Below, in pieces: positions 27,943-36,997 of a DNA stretch of 64,000 nucleotides (positions are counted from its first letter, which is position 1; every line of letters starts with the position of its first letter). Both the position numbers and the translations under genes were made by a program. The DNA comes from Chitinophaga sp. sic0106. Lineage in GTDB: Bacteria > Bacteroidota > Bacteroidia > Chitinophagales > Chitinophagaceae. A model generated the notes under the pieces. That model was not told the DNA's origin and made no database searches. It saw nothing but the letters and a program-made list of their open reading frames with translations. Location of the stretch: contig NZ_JAHUWJ010000016.1 of assembly GCF_019219075.1 (NCBI RefSeq), positions 107,781-171,780 on the forward strand, written 5' to 3'.

Positions 27943-28869
27943 ATGCAAGCTAATACGTATACCTTCTGGAAAGAGAAGGTGGATCATGCGATTGCGATCA
28001 GTGACAACCACCTTTCCGACGATATTTCCATTATCAGCATCGCCGATATGCTATGCGTGGATGCGCAAACGCTAAGCAGGCGATTCGAAATATTTCATCA
28101 GGAATCGTTCAAACAATTTACCAAACGAAGGAAATTAGAACAGGCAGGTGGTCTTTTAAGGCATTCGGCATTTTCCATTAGCCAGATTGCGGCCTATTGC
28201 GGCTATGCCAGCCCTCAATCTTTTACGAAAGCTTTTGCCCTGGAATACGGTGAAACGCCGGCATTTTACAGGAATAAACTCTATCTGCCAAATGAGGAGG
28301 AAACCCTGTATATCACCAAATTGATCACTTCATCCGCCAATGATCTGAGAGATATCTTTTGTATGGATAATACAACTGAAATATACGAAGGCAGCTTTAC
28401 GCTTTATTATACCTTTTTGCCCAGCCAGCATGATCCGATACGGAACATGGTAAAATATATGATGGCGTATATCAGTAAATTCAGAGTAGCCCGTTCTACC
28501 TTGCTAATGCCAGAGGCAAGGATCATTACCGGAACCCTGGATACGGTGCCGGTTACTGCTTACGATAAAATGATGATGTATGTTGGCCTGTTGGTACCAA
28601 CCACTAATGCATATAATTTTATGCACCAGCGGCTCAGGGCCGGATTCAATGACATGAACCTCCTGGAAAAGCATATACCTGCCAATAATTATAAACACCT
28701 TAAACTAAACATGGGCTTCGCCGAAGCCGGCTTGCCCATGTATAATTTTATTAACCATTGTTGCAGGGTGAGTTATTTCAAGATGAATAGCAATCAATTT
28801 TTTATTTCCCTTACCGGAATAAATACCTGCGAAGTATTCATTCCGTGTGAAAAGCGGTACGGCTGTTAG
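27943..28869 (+). CDS. AraC-family regulator with N-terminal HTH
   Basis: 308 residues. The AraC DNA-binding domain is N-terminal (~20-115): a first helix-turn-helix around SIADMLCVDAQTLSRRFE and a second with SISQIAAYCGYASPQSFTKAFALEYGETPAFYR. The remaining ~190 residues (YITKLITSS onward) are a likely effector-binding domain, possibly GyrI-like, though I cannot confirm it. Divergent from the porin gene, so it may control it; this is inferred from position only. Its stop codon overlaps by four bases with that of the convergent MBOAT gene. Confidence 0.87.
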   Translation: MQANTYTFWKEKVDHAIAISDNHLSDDISIISIADMLCVDAQTLSRRFEIFHQESFKQFTKRRKLEQAGGLLRHSAFSISQIAAYCGYASPQSFTKAFALEYGETPAFYRNKLYLPNEEETLYITKLITSSANDLRDIFCMDNTTEIYEGSFTLYYTFLPSQHDPIRNMVKYMMAYISKFRVARSTLLMPEARIITGTLDTVPVTAYDKMMMYVGLLVPTTNAYNFMHQRLRAGFNDMNLLEKHIPANNYKHLKLNMGFAEAGLPMYNFINHCCRVSYFKMNSNQFFISLTGINTCEVFIPCEKRYGC

Positions 28870-30350
28870 AACTGGAAGTAAATCGGAATCATTGGCTGGG
28901 TGCTCTTCACCTGCGCCAGCAACCATACAAATGCTACCATTACGGCTACACTGGCCACAACGGGCAGTTTTGAATAGATGTTTTCCATAGACAGCTCCGC
29001 TTTTGCCGGCATAAAATGCAGCACAAAGCCCATCACCATCACCCAGAAAACTGCGGTATAACCGGTATACAGCTCCGGCCAGATTTCAGGCTGGAAGTCG
29101 TACGCAATCTGATGTATGAGCGCCCACGCATCATGGAAGGTAGCCGCCTTAAAGAAGATCCAGCAGAAGCAAACAAAGTGGAAGGTAAACAGGACGCCCA
29201 GCACTTTCAACAGGCCACCAGAGAAGCCACCAAACTGGATTTGCCGTTTCTTCAGGTAATCGAGCCTTACTTTATCAATGGCCAGCATAGTACCATGCAT
29301 TCCGCCCCAGAAAATAAAGTTCCAGCTCGCCCCATGCCAGAAACCTCCGATCAGCATGGTCAGGGCCAGGTTTACATATTGTCTTACCCTGCCTTTCCGG
29401 TTGCCACCCAAAGGAATATACAGGTAATCCCTCAGCCAGCTGGACAATGAAATATGCCAGCGGCGCCAGAACTCTGTAATGGAGCTACTTTGATAAGGAG
29501 AGTTAAAGTTTGGCGGAATCTTGAAGCCGGTCCAGCGGGCAATACCCAGCGCCATATCCGAATATCCGGAGAAGTCGCAATAAATCACCAGGGCATAGCC
29601 ATACACGCCCAGCAAACATTCCAGGCCGGTGTGCTTACTCGGGTCATCAAATATGTATTGTACAAAGTTGAGGTAGATAAAGTCAGATATGACTATCTTC
29701 TTAAACAACCCACTTATGATCAGGTACATCCCTTTTCCGATATCATCCGAATCAATGACATAGGGCTTTGAAATCTGCGGAATGAAGTCGGCCGCACGTA
29801 CGATCGGCCCCATCATCAGCTTCGGGAAGAAGGACAAGAAGAAAAGGTAGTCCATGAAGTTATCCACGGGTTCGATTTCATCCCGGTATACATCGATCGT
29901 ATAGCTGAGGTTTTCGAAGGTGTAGAAGGATATCCCGATCGGTAAAGTCAGCTTCAGCAGTGGAATACCGCCTGCCGCAAAATCGTTGATGATACCGATG
30001 AAGAAGTTGGTGTACTTAAAATAGAACAGCAATCCTATGTTGAGGATGATGCTAAAAATAAGGAGCAGTTTTTTGGTGGACTTTTTCGGTGTCCGATGAA
30101 TCCACTTGGAAAGGTTGAAGTCCACAATGGCGGAAAGTATGACCAATCCTACATAATAGCCACAGGCCTTATAAAAGAAAAACAGGGAAAACAGGGTATA
30201 AACCCATACCCTACCTGCTTTGCTTTTGTGGACTGCCAGGTAACAGAGCAGAAATACTGCAAAATAATAGAAAAAGAAAGCACTGTTAAAGAGCACCGGA
30301 TCATTAGGATCGTAAAGCAACAGGTCAAACAGCTTATTGACGTCGATCAT
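28866..30350 (-). CDS. MBOAT-family membrane O-acyltransferase
   Basis: 494 residues with about ten membrane helices, of the AlgI/DltB branch. Landmarks are LTLPIGISFYTFENLSYTID, FLSFFPKLMMGPI, the FWRRWHISLSSWLRDYLYIPLGGN segment and the catalytic-histidine region GGFWHGASWNFIFWG near residue 335. Such enzymes take an acyl group from a cytoplasmic donor and pass it across the membrane for transfer to a surface polysaccharide. It lies 6 bases after the first of two SGNH genes, which would be the periplasmic acceptors or transferases. The polymer and acyl group are not identifiable. Its stop overlaps that of the AraC gene. Confidence 0.93.
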   Translation of the reverse strand: MIDVNKLFDLLLYDPNDPVLFNSAFFFYYFAVFLLCYLAVHKSKAGRVWVYTLFSLFFFYKACGYYVGLVILSAIVDFNLSKWIHRTPKKSTKKLLLIFSIILNIGLLFYFKYTNFFIGIINDFAAGGIPLLKLTLPIGISFYTFENLSYTIDVYRDEIEPVDNFMDYLFFLSFFPKLMMGPIVRAADFIPQISKPYVIDSDDIGKGMYLIISGLFKKIVISDFIYLNFVQYIFDDPSKHTGLECLLGVYGYALVIYCDFSGYSDMALGIARWTGFKIPPNFNSPYQSSSITEFWRRWHISLSSWLRDYLYIPLGGNRKGRVRQYVNLALTMLIGGFWHGASWNFIFWGGMHGTMLAIDKVRLDYLKKRQIQFGGFSGGLLKVLGVLFTFHFVCFCWIFFKAATFHDAWALIHQIAYDFQPEIWPELYTGYTAVFWVMVMGFVLHFMPAKAELSMENIYSKLPVVASVAVMVAFVWLLAQVKSTQPMIPIYFQF

Positions 30351-30356
30351 TGGATG

Positions 30357-31607
30357 TTAATATATTTTCTTGGTTTCAGCCTGGTATTTTTTGTAGGCAG
30401 ACATTAATGCTTCGTTGAGCAGTTGCCCTTGCAGCTGGTATCCCTTGGCACTGAAGTGTACATGATCGGCGCCCCAGAACGGGTTAAACCGGGCTTTCTG
30501 TACTTTATTCACTGCGTTGAAATTCCAGCATGCCAATCCTTTTTCGCGGGCGTAGCCTTCAATCTGGGCGGTGGCCATCGCGATGTATGGATTAGGTGTA
30601 ACGGAGGTTTTGCTGTATCTACGCCATTTTCCTTTCACTTTTTTACGGTACGAACTTTTGATTACCCTCATACAATCCGGAGGAGTAGTCAGCAAGATAC
30701 ATACGTTTGGGTTTTGTTCTCTTAAAAGTGAAACGGTTTTATCAATTTCATTTCTAAAGGCAAGGGCATCAAATCGGCCGTAGGCTTCATTGGTACCGAG
30801 GGATATGATCACCAGCTGCGGTTTCATGACCGACATCTGGGCGAGCAGTATGTTGCTGTATTCGTTGTAATGCTGGTACATGGCGCCATTGACACCTACG
30901 CTGCTATAGATCAATCCATTCTCTCCGTTACGTAAAAACGCACCATAGAAACGGAATGGCCCTTTAGCGGTATTATCAAAACGGGCAGAAAATATCTGTT
31001 GCTGATCCCTGAAGCTCAGCGTGGCTTTCTGAATGGTAGGTGATCCGGTAAATGGCTGCGGGGTGATGATCACATCGGCAGTGGCAGCAAAAACGGTGGT
31101 AGAGTCGTTTCCGGGATCATACAGTAATTCTGCTTCATTGAATGATGTTTCCTGGAAGGAATCCTGTTTGCCAATAAAGCTGAGAGATGGCGTGGTGGCG
31201 TTGGTGGTAATAGCAATACCGCCGGGACCGAGAATAGGTGATTTATATCGATCTACTACTCTTTCGCCATTCCATTTGATGGGGCTTGACCAGCGGTAGT
31301 CTTCCGGGCCGTTGGTACCTGCCAGGTTATAGGGAAATACAAATCCACGGCCTGCGTTACCAAACTGCTGTTGCATCATGGCTCCGTTGGTTTGTGGATA
31401 ATAGCCTGCCTGCACGTGTGAATCGCCGAGGTGTAAAATGGAGATCACGCTGGTATCCGCGTGATCCAGTAAACCGAAGAACCGGTACAGTGCTGTATCC
31501 TGGGTGATGGTATTATCACCGTTAAATCCTTGTGCAACTGCATTTTTACCTCCCAGCAACAACAGCAGGGCTAAACTACTGAACAGTATTTGTCTGCCTA
31601 TATTCAT
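30357..31607 (-). CDS. SGNH/GDSL-type periplasmic acyl-esterase or transferase
   Basis: 416 residues with a signal peptide (to ~26, AVAQ). Block I is HLGDSHVQAG (Ser63), block III is SLGTNEAYGR, and the C-terminal catalytic pair sits in GADHVHFSAKGYQLQG (Asp and His), so all SGNH elements are visible. The start overlaps the end of the upstream SGNH gene by 32 bases and the stop is 6 bases before the MBOAT gene. In alginate- and cellulose-type systems, SGNH proteins next to MBOAT enzymes complete acyl transfer to the polymer; that role is inferred by analogy. Removal of acyl groups is the alternative. Confidence 0.9.
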   Translation of the reverse strand: MNIGRQILFSSLALLLLLGGKNAVAQGFNGDNTITQDTALYRFFGLLDHADTSVISILHLGDSHVQAGYYPQTNGAMMQQQFGNAGRGFVFPYNLAGTNGPEDYRWSSPIKWNGERVVDRYKSPILGPGGIAITTNATTPSLSFIGKQDSFQETSFNEAELLYDPGNDSTTVFAATADVIITPQPFTGSPTIQKATLSFRDQQQIFSARFDNTAKGPFRFYGAFLRNGENGLIYSSVGVNGAMYQHYNEYSNILLAQMSVMKPQLVIISLGTNEAYGRFDALAFRNEIDKTVSLLREQNPNVCILLTTPPDCMRVIKSSYRKKVKGKWRRYSKTSVTPNPYIAMATAQIEGYAREKGLACWNFNAVNKVQKARFNPFWGADHVHFSAKGYQLQGQLLNEALMSAYKKYQAETKKIY

Positions 31608-33012
31608 TCATGATAGCTTTGTATAGCAGCGACGCTACCTTAGACGCTCCTAACCTGTTAAAATGTGTGTAATCCTTGTTCGCACCTGGGGTATCACTTT
31701 CGACCCACTTCACCATTGAATTTTCTCCACCCATTGCTGCAAAGAGGTTCCAGAAGGCAGTTCCGTGTTCTGCCGCCAGATCATGTTGCACAGCTAACAG
31801 CGCTGGTACGCCCGGCGCGGTAACGTATTGGTCGCCCTTACGATAGGATTTGTCGGCGGTACCGATGATAAGGAATGAGGTAGCCGGGATATCGTTGCGA
31901 AGCGAATCCAGCACCTTTTTCATCGGGCGCTCAAACCAGCTGTAGTCGGTCAGTTCCGGACGCCATAATACGTTGGCGCCGTAATGAAATACTACCAGGT
32001 CGTAAGTGTGTTCCTGCTGCATACGGCGGATCATATCTGCCGACAGCTTTCCGAGTTCGATACCGCTGATACCTCTGAAGGAGTAGTTGTCCACATAGAT
32101 ACCGTTATCGTCTTCGAAGCTAACGCCAAAGAGGGGCCCTGCGGCGCCTCCGGCGTATTTGATAGTTACCGATGGCAGTCCTGTATCCTGACGCAGATCG
32201 AGTCTGTTTACAGCGGCATTGCCGTCGAGCGTATAGCTTTTATCGTTTACCGTAAGGCCGGTGCCGGAGGCAGGACCATACAGGATGGAAATTTCATTGA
32301 ACTTATCCAGTCGCGGCTTTTTCACCGGTGTGTATCTCACCCAGCTGTTAGCTGACGGGATAAAGGTGTGCCCGGATAAACCGAGCGGAATATTGGATGG
32401 GGGCAGTTTTTTATAGGAATAGTCTGTCCAGTCCTTGGAGTAGGTATGGGTGATGGTGGTTCTGAAGCTGGCCACTACCGAGGTAATGGGCACGAACCCT
32501 ACGCCTTGTCCGCCGAAGAAATGTTGCAGACTATCGCGCAGTTCACCGGTGATCAGGTCACCTTCGATCATGGAATCGCCGAAGTAGGCGATGCGTACTT
32601 TTTTTCTTTTGCCTGCTTTCAGCTCCGCCAGGGCCTGGAGGAATTTATGCATGCCGGCGGCATCTTCGCTGTATTGCGCAGAGGCATATTGCATGATACC
32701 GGAGTATTCCATGTAGTCGTGATGTGCATCCGGATTAGGCAGTGTGGTCACTGTTCCGGAGCTGTCTACCACGGTAACGGCGGTATCTGTAACAGACCCG
32801 CCCTTGCCGGATTTACCGGCGAGGGCGGGATTATTTTTATCTTGTTCGGGAGATGAGGTCCTGATTTCGGACAGCATATCCAGTTTTCTGAATTGGAAAT
32901 CCTTGTAGGAGAAGCTGTAGTTCAGCTGGGATAAAGCCACCAGGCATGCCAATGAACCCGCGATAATCAGAAATGGGTAGGCAGCCTTATTTTTGCCAGG
33001 CAAATTATTCAT
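31576..33012 (-). CDS. Second SGNH-like protein, membrane-anchored
   Basis: 478 residues. An uncleaved N-terminal helix (AYPFLIIAGSLACLVALSQL) is followed by ~100 residues of low-complexity linker (TDTAVTVVDSSGTVTTLP) and then an SGNH domain: IAYFGDSMIEGD (Ser147), VFHYGAN, and DYTHFNRLGA near residue 455. The middle part (~240-330) is beta-rich and resembles a carbohydrate-binding insert. First gene of the three-gene acylation operon. Differences in length, anchor and motifs from the next gene indicate a distinct job, such as docking on MBOAT versus acting on polymer. Confidence 0.87.
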   Translation of the reverse strand: MNNLPGKNKAAYPFLIIAGSLACLVALSQLNYSFSYKDFQFRKLDMLSEIRTSSPEQDKNNPALAGKSGKGGSVTDTAVTVVDSSGTVTTLPNPDAHHDYMEYSGIMQYASAQYSEDAAGMHKFLQALAELKAGKRKKVRIAYFGDSMIEGDLITGELRDSLQHFFGGQGVGFVPITSVVASFRTTITHTYSKDWTDYSYKKLPPSNIPLGLSGHTFIPSANSWVRYTPVKKPRLDKFNEISILYGPASGTGLTVNDKSYTLDGNAAVNRLDLRQDTGLPSVTIKYAGGAAGPLFGVSFEDDNGIYVDNYSFRGISGIELGKLSADMIRRMQQEHTYDLVVFHYGANVLWRPELTDYSWFERPMKKVLDSLRNDIPATSFLIIGTADKSYRKGDQYVTAPGVPALLAVQHDLAAEHGTAFWNLFAAMGGENSMVKWVESDTPGANKDYTHFNRLGASKVASLLYKAIMNEYRQTNTVQ

Positions 33013-33069
33013 GTATAGTCAGGCATATTACCGGAGCGCCTGGCAACAAGTGGCATAGTGCATCAATGC

Positions 33070-33663
33070 TTAAGAACCGCTTGCAACGCTGCCTATGGCC
33101 GCATCCAGCTTATACAATTTATAACGGTTAATAATAGAAGTCACACGTCTTATCCATTCCTGGCCCGCAGTTGAATACCCGCTATGGTTCATTTTATGAA
33201 GCCATGTAGTGTATTCCATGTTTCCTTTCATATCTGAGAACCACTTCTTTTTAGCTAACAGCTGCACAAAGTGTTCGTAGGAAGCCACATCTGACAGATA
33301 TTGTTTGTAGCGGGATTTGTATCCTGCGTTTGTCTGTTGCAGATTGTTTTTACCAACGATGCCAAAATGATTATGCAGCAATTTAGCATTTTTACTGGTA
33401 CCAGTGCCAGATTCCAGCATCGCAATGCCCAGAATAACACTGGCAGGAATTCCGGTTTCCTGCATTAATTCCACAGATACCGGTTTGAATTTTTTCAAAT
33501 AATTGCTTGTCGATTGTTGAGCATACCCAACATTGCTGAGCATTAGCAATAAAAACACCGCACAAATACAAGCCGCAGCTTTGCTCATAGTAGAGTTAAT
33601 CATACACATAAGCTTAGTGTTAGTTGTTGTTACAGGTGATAGATTGTTGTTTGTTTTCAGCAT
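33070..33663 (-). CDS. Secreted glucosaminidase (GH73-like)
   Basis: About 197 residues. The domain starts near residue 55 (SVELMQETGIPASVILGIAMLESGTGTS, with the likely catalytic Glu in AMLES) and runs through NHFGIVGKNN, YEHFVQLLAKKKWF and GYSTAGQEWIRRVTSIINRYKLY, as in FlgJ-type peptidoglycan hydrolases. The signal peptide core is AAACICAVFLLLMLSNVGYAQ. The ATG at 33661-33663 has GAGG about 12 bases upstream but gives a long polar n-region; ATGs at 33609, 33603 and 33588 give more usual signal peptides. Likely cuts peptidoglycan glycan strands outside the inner membrane. It follows the acylation operon start in the opposite reading order (upstream of it by 57 bases, same strand). Confidence 0.88.
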   Translation of the reverse strand: MLKTNNNLSPVTTTNTKLMCMINSTMSKAAACICAVFLLLMLSNVGYAQQSTSNYLKKFKPVSVELMQETGIPASVILGIAMLESGTGTSKNAKLLHNHFGIVGKNNLQQTNAGYKSRYKQYLSDVASYEHFVQLLAKKKWFSDMKGNMEYTTWLHKMNHSGYSTAGQEWIRRVTSIINRYKLYKLDAAIGSVASGS

Positions 33664-33802
33664 CACTTTCTTACCTCACATATCAACGATGTCCCTACAC
33701 CGCAATATTACTTTAAAAATTTAGATAATACGTTTCTTTCGTCTACTCGCTACTCTTTTCCGTTAAGATCTTGTTAAAAAATATTGTTCTATTATTTGCA
33801 CC

Positions 33803-33847
33803 AATCCCCTTTGATGCGGCCTCAGCCATATCAAAGGGGATTTTTTT
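33803..33847 (+). terminator. Strong plus-oriented terminator between two minus-strand genes
   Basis: A perfect 13-bp stem (33803-33815 with 33830-33842, 14-base loop) is followed on the plus strand by a T-rich run (TTTTTTTATTT including stem end). On the minus strand the bases after the stem are GGTGCAAAT, with no T-tract. Both flanking genes, aspS and the glucosaminidase, are on the minus strand, so the orientation does not fit either. Confidence 0.75.
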
Positions 33848-33875
33848 ATTTGGGAATGCCCGGAAATTGCAAATA

Positions 33876-35636
33876 CTATGCCGGATCCTGTTTTATCAAG
33901 CTGATCCGTAACTCATCGAGCTGGTGTTGATCAATAGCAGCGGGCGCATCCAGCATTACATCGCGACCAGAATTGTTTTTCGGGAAGGCGATGAAGTCGC
34001 GGATACTTTCGCTGCCACCCAGCAGGGAGCAGAGGCGGTCGAACCCGAAGGCGATACCTCCGTGAGGCGGCGCTCCATATTCAAATGCACCCAGCAGGAA
34101 GCCGAACTTGTGATCTGCTTCTTCCGGGGTCATACCTAACGCAGCGAACATCTTTTCCTGGAGATCGCGCTGGTAGATACGGATAGAACCACCACCGATT
34201 TCGGTACCGTTGAGTACGATATCATAGGCGTTAGCCTTGATGTTGGCGTACTGCGACAGATCATCCATCAGGGCGATATGTTCTGGTTTCGGAGAAGTAA
34301 ACGGATGGTGACGTGCTACCCAGCGATTTTCTTCTTCCGCATATTCAAACAGTGGGAAGTCGATCACCCACAGTGGTTTATAAACATTTTTATCTCTGAA
34401 ACCGAGGCGTTCGCCCATTTCAAGGCGGAGGGCGCTCATGGCCTGGCGGGTGCGACTTTCTTTACCTGCCAGTACCAGGATCAGGTCGCCTGGCTCGGCT
34501 TTGGTTGCGGCCACCCATTTTTTCAGTTCTTCTTCATTAAAGAACTTATCAACGGAGCTTTTCAGGCTGCCGTCTGCACCATATTTAACATAGATGAGTC
34601 CGCTCATGCCGATTTGCGGGCGTTTTACCCAGTCGGTGAGTTCATCCAGCTGTTTGCGGGTGTATTCAGCGCAACCTTTGGCTGCGATACCTACTACCAG
34701 CTCCGCGTCGTCAAATACTTTGAAGCCTTTATTTTGAACGGTACCGGTGAGGGTAGCCAGTTTCATATCGAATCGGATGTCCGGTTTATCGTTACCATAG
34801 TATTCCATGGCATCGTCCCAGGTCATGCGAGGGAACCCATAATCAATATCTAACCCTTTGATCTCCTTGAAAATAAATTTGAACATACTTTCAAATGTAT
34901 TCAGGATATCTTCCTGCTCCACGAAGCTCATTTCGCAGTCGATCTGGGTAAATTCCGGCTGGCGGTCGGCACGGAGGTCTTCATCCCTGAAGCATTTCAC
35001 GATCTGGTAGTAACGGTCGTAGCCGCTCACCATGAGGAGTTGCTTAAAGGTTTGCGGCGACTGTGGCAGGGCGTAGAACTCGTTTGCGTTCATACGGCTT
35101 GGCACTACGAAGTCGCGGGCACCTTCCGGAGTGGATTTAATCAGGAAAGGGGTTTCTATATCCATAAAGCCCTGGGTGTGCAGGAAATTACGTGCTGCAC
35201 GGCCTACGCGGTAGCGCAGTTCCAGGTTTTGTTTAACGGCATTTCTACGCAGGTCGAGGTAGCGGTATTTCATACGGAGCTCATCGCCACCATCTGTATC
35301 ATCTGTTAACGTGAAAGGAGGTGTTTTAGCTGCGTTGAGCACCTTAAAGTCAGCGATGGTGATTTCCACATCGCCGGTAGGGATATTCGGGTTTTTATTA
35401 GAACGCTCGGTAACCACACCTGTAGCCTGGATCACGAATTCGCGGCCTAAAGGCTGGTCATCCAGTCGGGCATTGAGGTTTTCACCAAATAACAGCTGAG
35501 TAATACCATAACGGTCGCGCAGATCCACGAAAGTGATGCTGCCAAATTTCCTAACCGTTTGTACCCAGCCGGCCAGCGTAACCTGCTGACCAACCTGTTC
35601 CATTCTGAGTTCTCCGCAAGTGTGCGTCCTATACAT
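33876..35636 (-). CDS. aspS: Aspartyl-tRNA synthetase
   Basis: 586 residues from ATG 35634-35636, where the conserved MYRTHTCGELR start stands; the frame continues upstream for 30 codons but those are not family-like. The N-terminal OB-fold anticodon domain (VTLAGWVQTVRKFGSITFVDLRDR) leads to the class II core, with the insert domain in the middle and motif 3 at GIAFGFDRLCSLLGG. Full length and bacterial type. It charges tRNA-Asp in the cytoplasm. Whether it also mischarges tRNA-Asn cannot be decided from this window, which has no asnS or gatCAB. Confidence 0.98.
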   Translation of the reverse strand: MYRTHTCGELRMEQVGQQVTLAGWVQTVRKFGSITFVDLRDRYGITQLLFGENLNARLDDQPLGREFVIQATGVVTERSNKNPNIPTGDVEITIADFKVLNAAKTPPFTLTDDTDGGDELRMKYRYLDLRRNAVKQNLELRYRVGRAARNFLHTQGFMDIETPFLIKSTPEGARDFVVPSRMNANEFYALPQSPQTFKQLLMVSGYDRYYQIVKCFRDEDLRADRQPEFTQIDCEMSFVEQEDILNTFESMFKFIFKEIKGLDIDYGFPRMTWDDAMEYYGNDKPDIRFDMKLATLTGTVQNKGFKVFDDAELVVGIAAKGCAEYTRKQLDELTDWVKRPQIGMSGLIYVKYGADGSLKSSVDKFFNEEELKKWVAATKAEPGDLILVLAGKESRTRQAMSALRLEMGERLGFRDKNVYKPLWVIDFPLFEYAEEENRWVARHHPFTSPKPEHIALMDDLSQYANIKANAYDIVLNGTEIGGGSIRIYQRDLQEKMFAALGMTPEEADHKFGFLLGAFEYGAPPHGGIAFGFDRLCSLLGGSESIRDFIAFPKNNSGRDVMLDAPAAIDQHQLDELRISLIKQDPA

Positions 35637-35766
35637 GCGTAAATTGTTGATTTTTAAAATTATATGGTTGAATTCCCGGGAAAGCCGTACCCTGTTGATT
35701 ACCACTACTTCCAGTGATTCAGCCATGCCCGCAAGGGGGGCAAAGATACGTTTTGATCGCTGGATT

Positions 35767-36828
35767 TTACTGCCGGAGCATGTTAAAATATCTGTTTACG
35801 CTGATCTCGGGCATTATTTCCGTTTCTCCGGCTATTACCCGGCTGAAATGGTCCGCCATCAGCGGGGCCAGTGAAGTCCCCTTGGTTCCCAGTCCATTAA
35901 AAATGCCTATTAATGGATATTCCGGATGAAAGCCGGCAATGGGCCGCCGGTCATGCCCCGAAGGTCTTACTGCCGCCTGCTGGTCCGTTACCTCATAGGG
36001 CACTTTAAGCAACTGCTGTAACTTTTCTTCCAGCACCACCCGTTGTGCTGCCGTGGGCAACTCATCGGCATAATCCCAAGCAAAGGAACTTCCCGCCCAA
36101 AACTGCCCGTCCGGCTGGGGTACTAACGTAATACTTTTTTTAATAATATCCGATGATTCCAATCCGGGGACACGGATAAATAATACTTCGCCCTTATTCG
36201 GCAGAAATTTGATGGCACTGAAGTATGGATTTGTAGCCGCAGCAGCCCCGTCACAAAATATTATTTTCTTTGCTGCTATATCATGGTATGTAACTTGTAC
36301 ATTATTTACCAGCTGCAATTGCGATAATTCAAAGTGTTCATCCAGTAAGGCTTCCTTACTAATCAACATTTCCCGGTATGCAGGCAGCAGATTTTTTAAG
36401 TTAACCGTAGCCCCTTTAATGACTGCAGCACCAAAATCTTGTTGCAGATATTCCTCATATTGTAGTTGTTGTGGAATTACTGCGTATTTCCCGTTGGTTT
36501 CCTTATCTGCTTTAGCTTTGAAGGCATCACGCATTTGAGCGGAGGGGAAAACTGTCCACAAATTACGCTCCGTTAATATATTTATTTTAAGCAGGTCCGA
36601 CAATTCGTCATATGTCGATTTGGCAAACGGATAAATTTCTTCGTATAGCCATGCAGGTTCGAATCTTCTGCCAGATACGGGATTGATTATCCCGGCGGCT
36701 ACCCGCGATGCGCTGTTCTTCTTTCCATCATCTATCACTACTACACTGAAACCTCGTTTCATTAAGAACCAGCTGAGCATAGTGCCGGCGATCCCCTGCC
36801 CTACTATTATGTAATCTACTTGTTTCAT
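35767..36828 (-). CDS. FAD-dependent oxidoreductase (DAO family)
   Basis: 353 residues. An N-terminal dinucleotide-binding fold (VDYIIVGQGIAGTMLSWFL, GxGxxG; ending VVVID) is followed by SRVAAGIINPVSGRRFEPAW and a C-terminal FAD contact region (RPIAGFHPEYPLIGIFNGLGTKG). This is the D-amino-acid/glycine oxidase superfamily; MnmC C-terminal domains also look like this, but the tRNA-methyltransferase half is absent. Substrate is unknown. It is 130 bases upstream of aspS on the same strand, and no operon partner suggests a role. Confidence 0.87.
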   Translation of the reverse strand: MKQVDYIIVGQGIAGTMLSWFLMKRGFSVVVIDDGKKNSASRVAAGIINPVSGRRFEPAWLYEEIYPFAKSTYDELSDLLKINILTERNLWTVFPSAQMRDAFKAKADKETNGKYAVIPQQLQYEEYLQQDFGAAVIKGATVNLKNLLPAYREMLISKEALLDEHFELSQLQLVNNVQVTYHDIAAKKIIFCDGAAAATNPYFSAIKFLPNKGEVLFIRVPGLESSDIIKKSITLVPQPDGQFWAGSSFAWDYADELPTAAQRVVLEEKLQQLLKVPYEVTDQQAAVRPSGHDRRPIAGFHPEYPLIGIFNGLGTKGTSLAPLMADHFSRVIAGETEIMPEISVNRYFNMLRQ

Positions 36829-36868
36829 GCAGGTACGAAGGTATTAAAACTGATTGATTGCTTTTCTT

Positions 36869-36893
36869 TCAATGACAGCTTCGCTGTCATTGA
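36869..36893. repeat. Perfect 11-bp hairpin upstream of the oxidoreductase gene
   Basis: Bases 36869-36879 pair perfectly with 36883-36893 around a TTC loop. It lies between the oxidoreductase start and the terminator of the alpha-2-macroglobulin gene, without a T-tract on either strand. Confidence 0.65.
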
Positions 36894-36940
36894 GGTTGAT
36901 TCAGCGCTTCGCGCGGGGCCTGGAAATTAATATCTGGCGT

Positions 36941-36984
36941 TATCAAATAGACAAAGGGCCTTTCGGCCCTTTGTCTATTTGATA
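36941..36984 (-). terminator. Very long hairpin ending the alpha-2-macroglobulin transcript
   Basis: A perfect 20-bp stem (36941-36960 with 36965-36984, loop TTTC) starts 14 bases beyond the stop codon. There is no long T-tract after it, so it may act as a terminator or as a 3' end stabiliser. Confidence 0.75.
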
Positions 36985-36997
36985 TATTAGTAAAAAA

